From NCBI GenBank assembly GCA_023053685.1, contig JALIGW010000002.1, positions 255,798,346 to 255,862,345 on the forward strand: DNA of 64,000 nucleotides. The letters are read 5' to 3'. Positions 63,951 to 64,000 of this stretch are shown here, piece after piece. Made by a program: the position numbers and the translations under genes. Under the pieces are notes generated by a model. The model was not told the origin of the DNA, did no database searches, and was given only the letters and a program-made list of their open reading frames with translations. The stretch's first letter is position 1. Every line of letters starts with the position of its first letter. The DNA comes from Diadophis punctatus similis (lineage: Eukaryota > Chordata > Lepidosauria > Squamata > Dipsadidae).

Positions 63951-64000
63951 GAGAGAGGGAGAGGGAGAGGGAGGGAGGGAGAGGGGAGGGGGAGAGAGAG
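63940..64000. repeat. GT/GA-rich microsatellite at the window edge
   Basis: GTGTGTGTGAGAGAGGGAGA continues to the last base; its extent is unknown. Confidence 0.9.

Overview
This is a vertebrate nuclear genomic window, almost certainly from a squamate reptile and probably a snake. Genes are split by canonical GT-AG introns. The repeats are typical of squamates: L2/CR1-type LINEs, a tRNA-derived SINE of the Sauria type, an R4/Dong-like LINE, many hAT-type MITEs with 8-bp target-site duplications, and a long GATA/GACA array of the Bkm type known from snakes. There is no bacterial, organellar or CRISPR content. The species call is an inference from repeat content only.

Two gene types are interleaved. 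(1) A tandem family of C2H2 zinc-finger genes: the 3' end of gene X (1-486); a complete SCAN-KRAB-zinc-finger gene Y on + (coding exons 15310-20652, all five exons in phase, 788 aa); and a KRAB-zinc-finger gene Z on + (exons 48529-60288) with no visible SCAN exon. A conserved GC-rich, promoter-like segment lies at 6650-8600 (A, upstream of Y), 47940-48480 (B, upstream of Z) and 62480-63530 (C, presumably upstream of the next gene). (2) Between Y and Z sit two MHC-region genes: prefoldin subunit 6 (PFDN6, minus, coding exons 26866-28225) and an MHC class II beta-chain gene (plus, exons 32326-43743, terminal exon not found). The class II gene has a recognisable X-Y box promoter just upstream. 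The window is therefore best read as part of the (extended) class II region of a squamate MHC, embedded in a zinc-finger cluster.

Region by region: 1-8600 is the downstream flank of gene X, paralogous to 60200-63500 downstream of gene Z. 8800-15200 is repeats plus a CpG-rich segment with a CTCF-like motif. 15.3-20.7 kb is gene Y. 20.7-26.5 kb is repeats with a second CpG-rich stretch. 26.8-30.5 kb is PFDN6, the GATA array and a CpG island. 32.1-43.7 kb is the class II beta gene; its introns hold an R4-like LINE between hexamer arrays, a near-full-length antisense L2 and a telomere-like triplet. 44-48 kb is repeats, including a solo LTR with a perfect 5-bp duplication. 48.5-60.3 kb is gene Z, with an unusual long-terminal-inverted-repeat DNA element in an intron. 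60.3-64 kb is the duplicated 3' flank and the next promoter-like segment.

PFDN6 acts in cytosolic actin/tubulin folding; the class II beta chain presents peptides at the cell surface; KRAB and SCAN zinc-finger proteins are nuclear DNA-binding regulators, often directed at transposons. Their proximity is positional. Nothing in the sequence shows a shared pathway.
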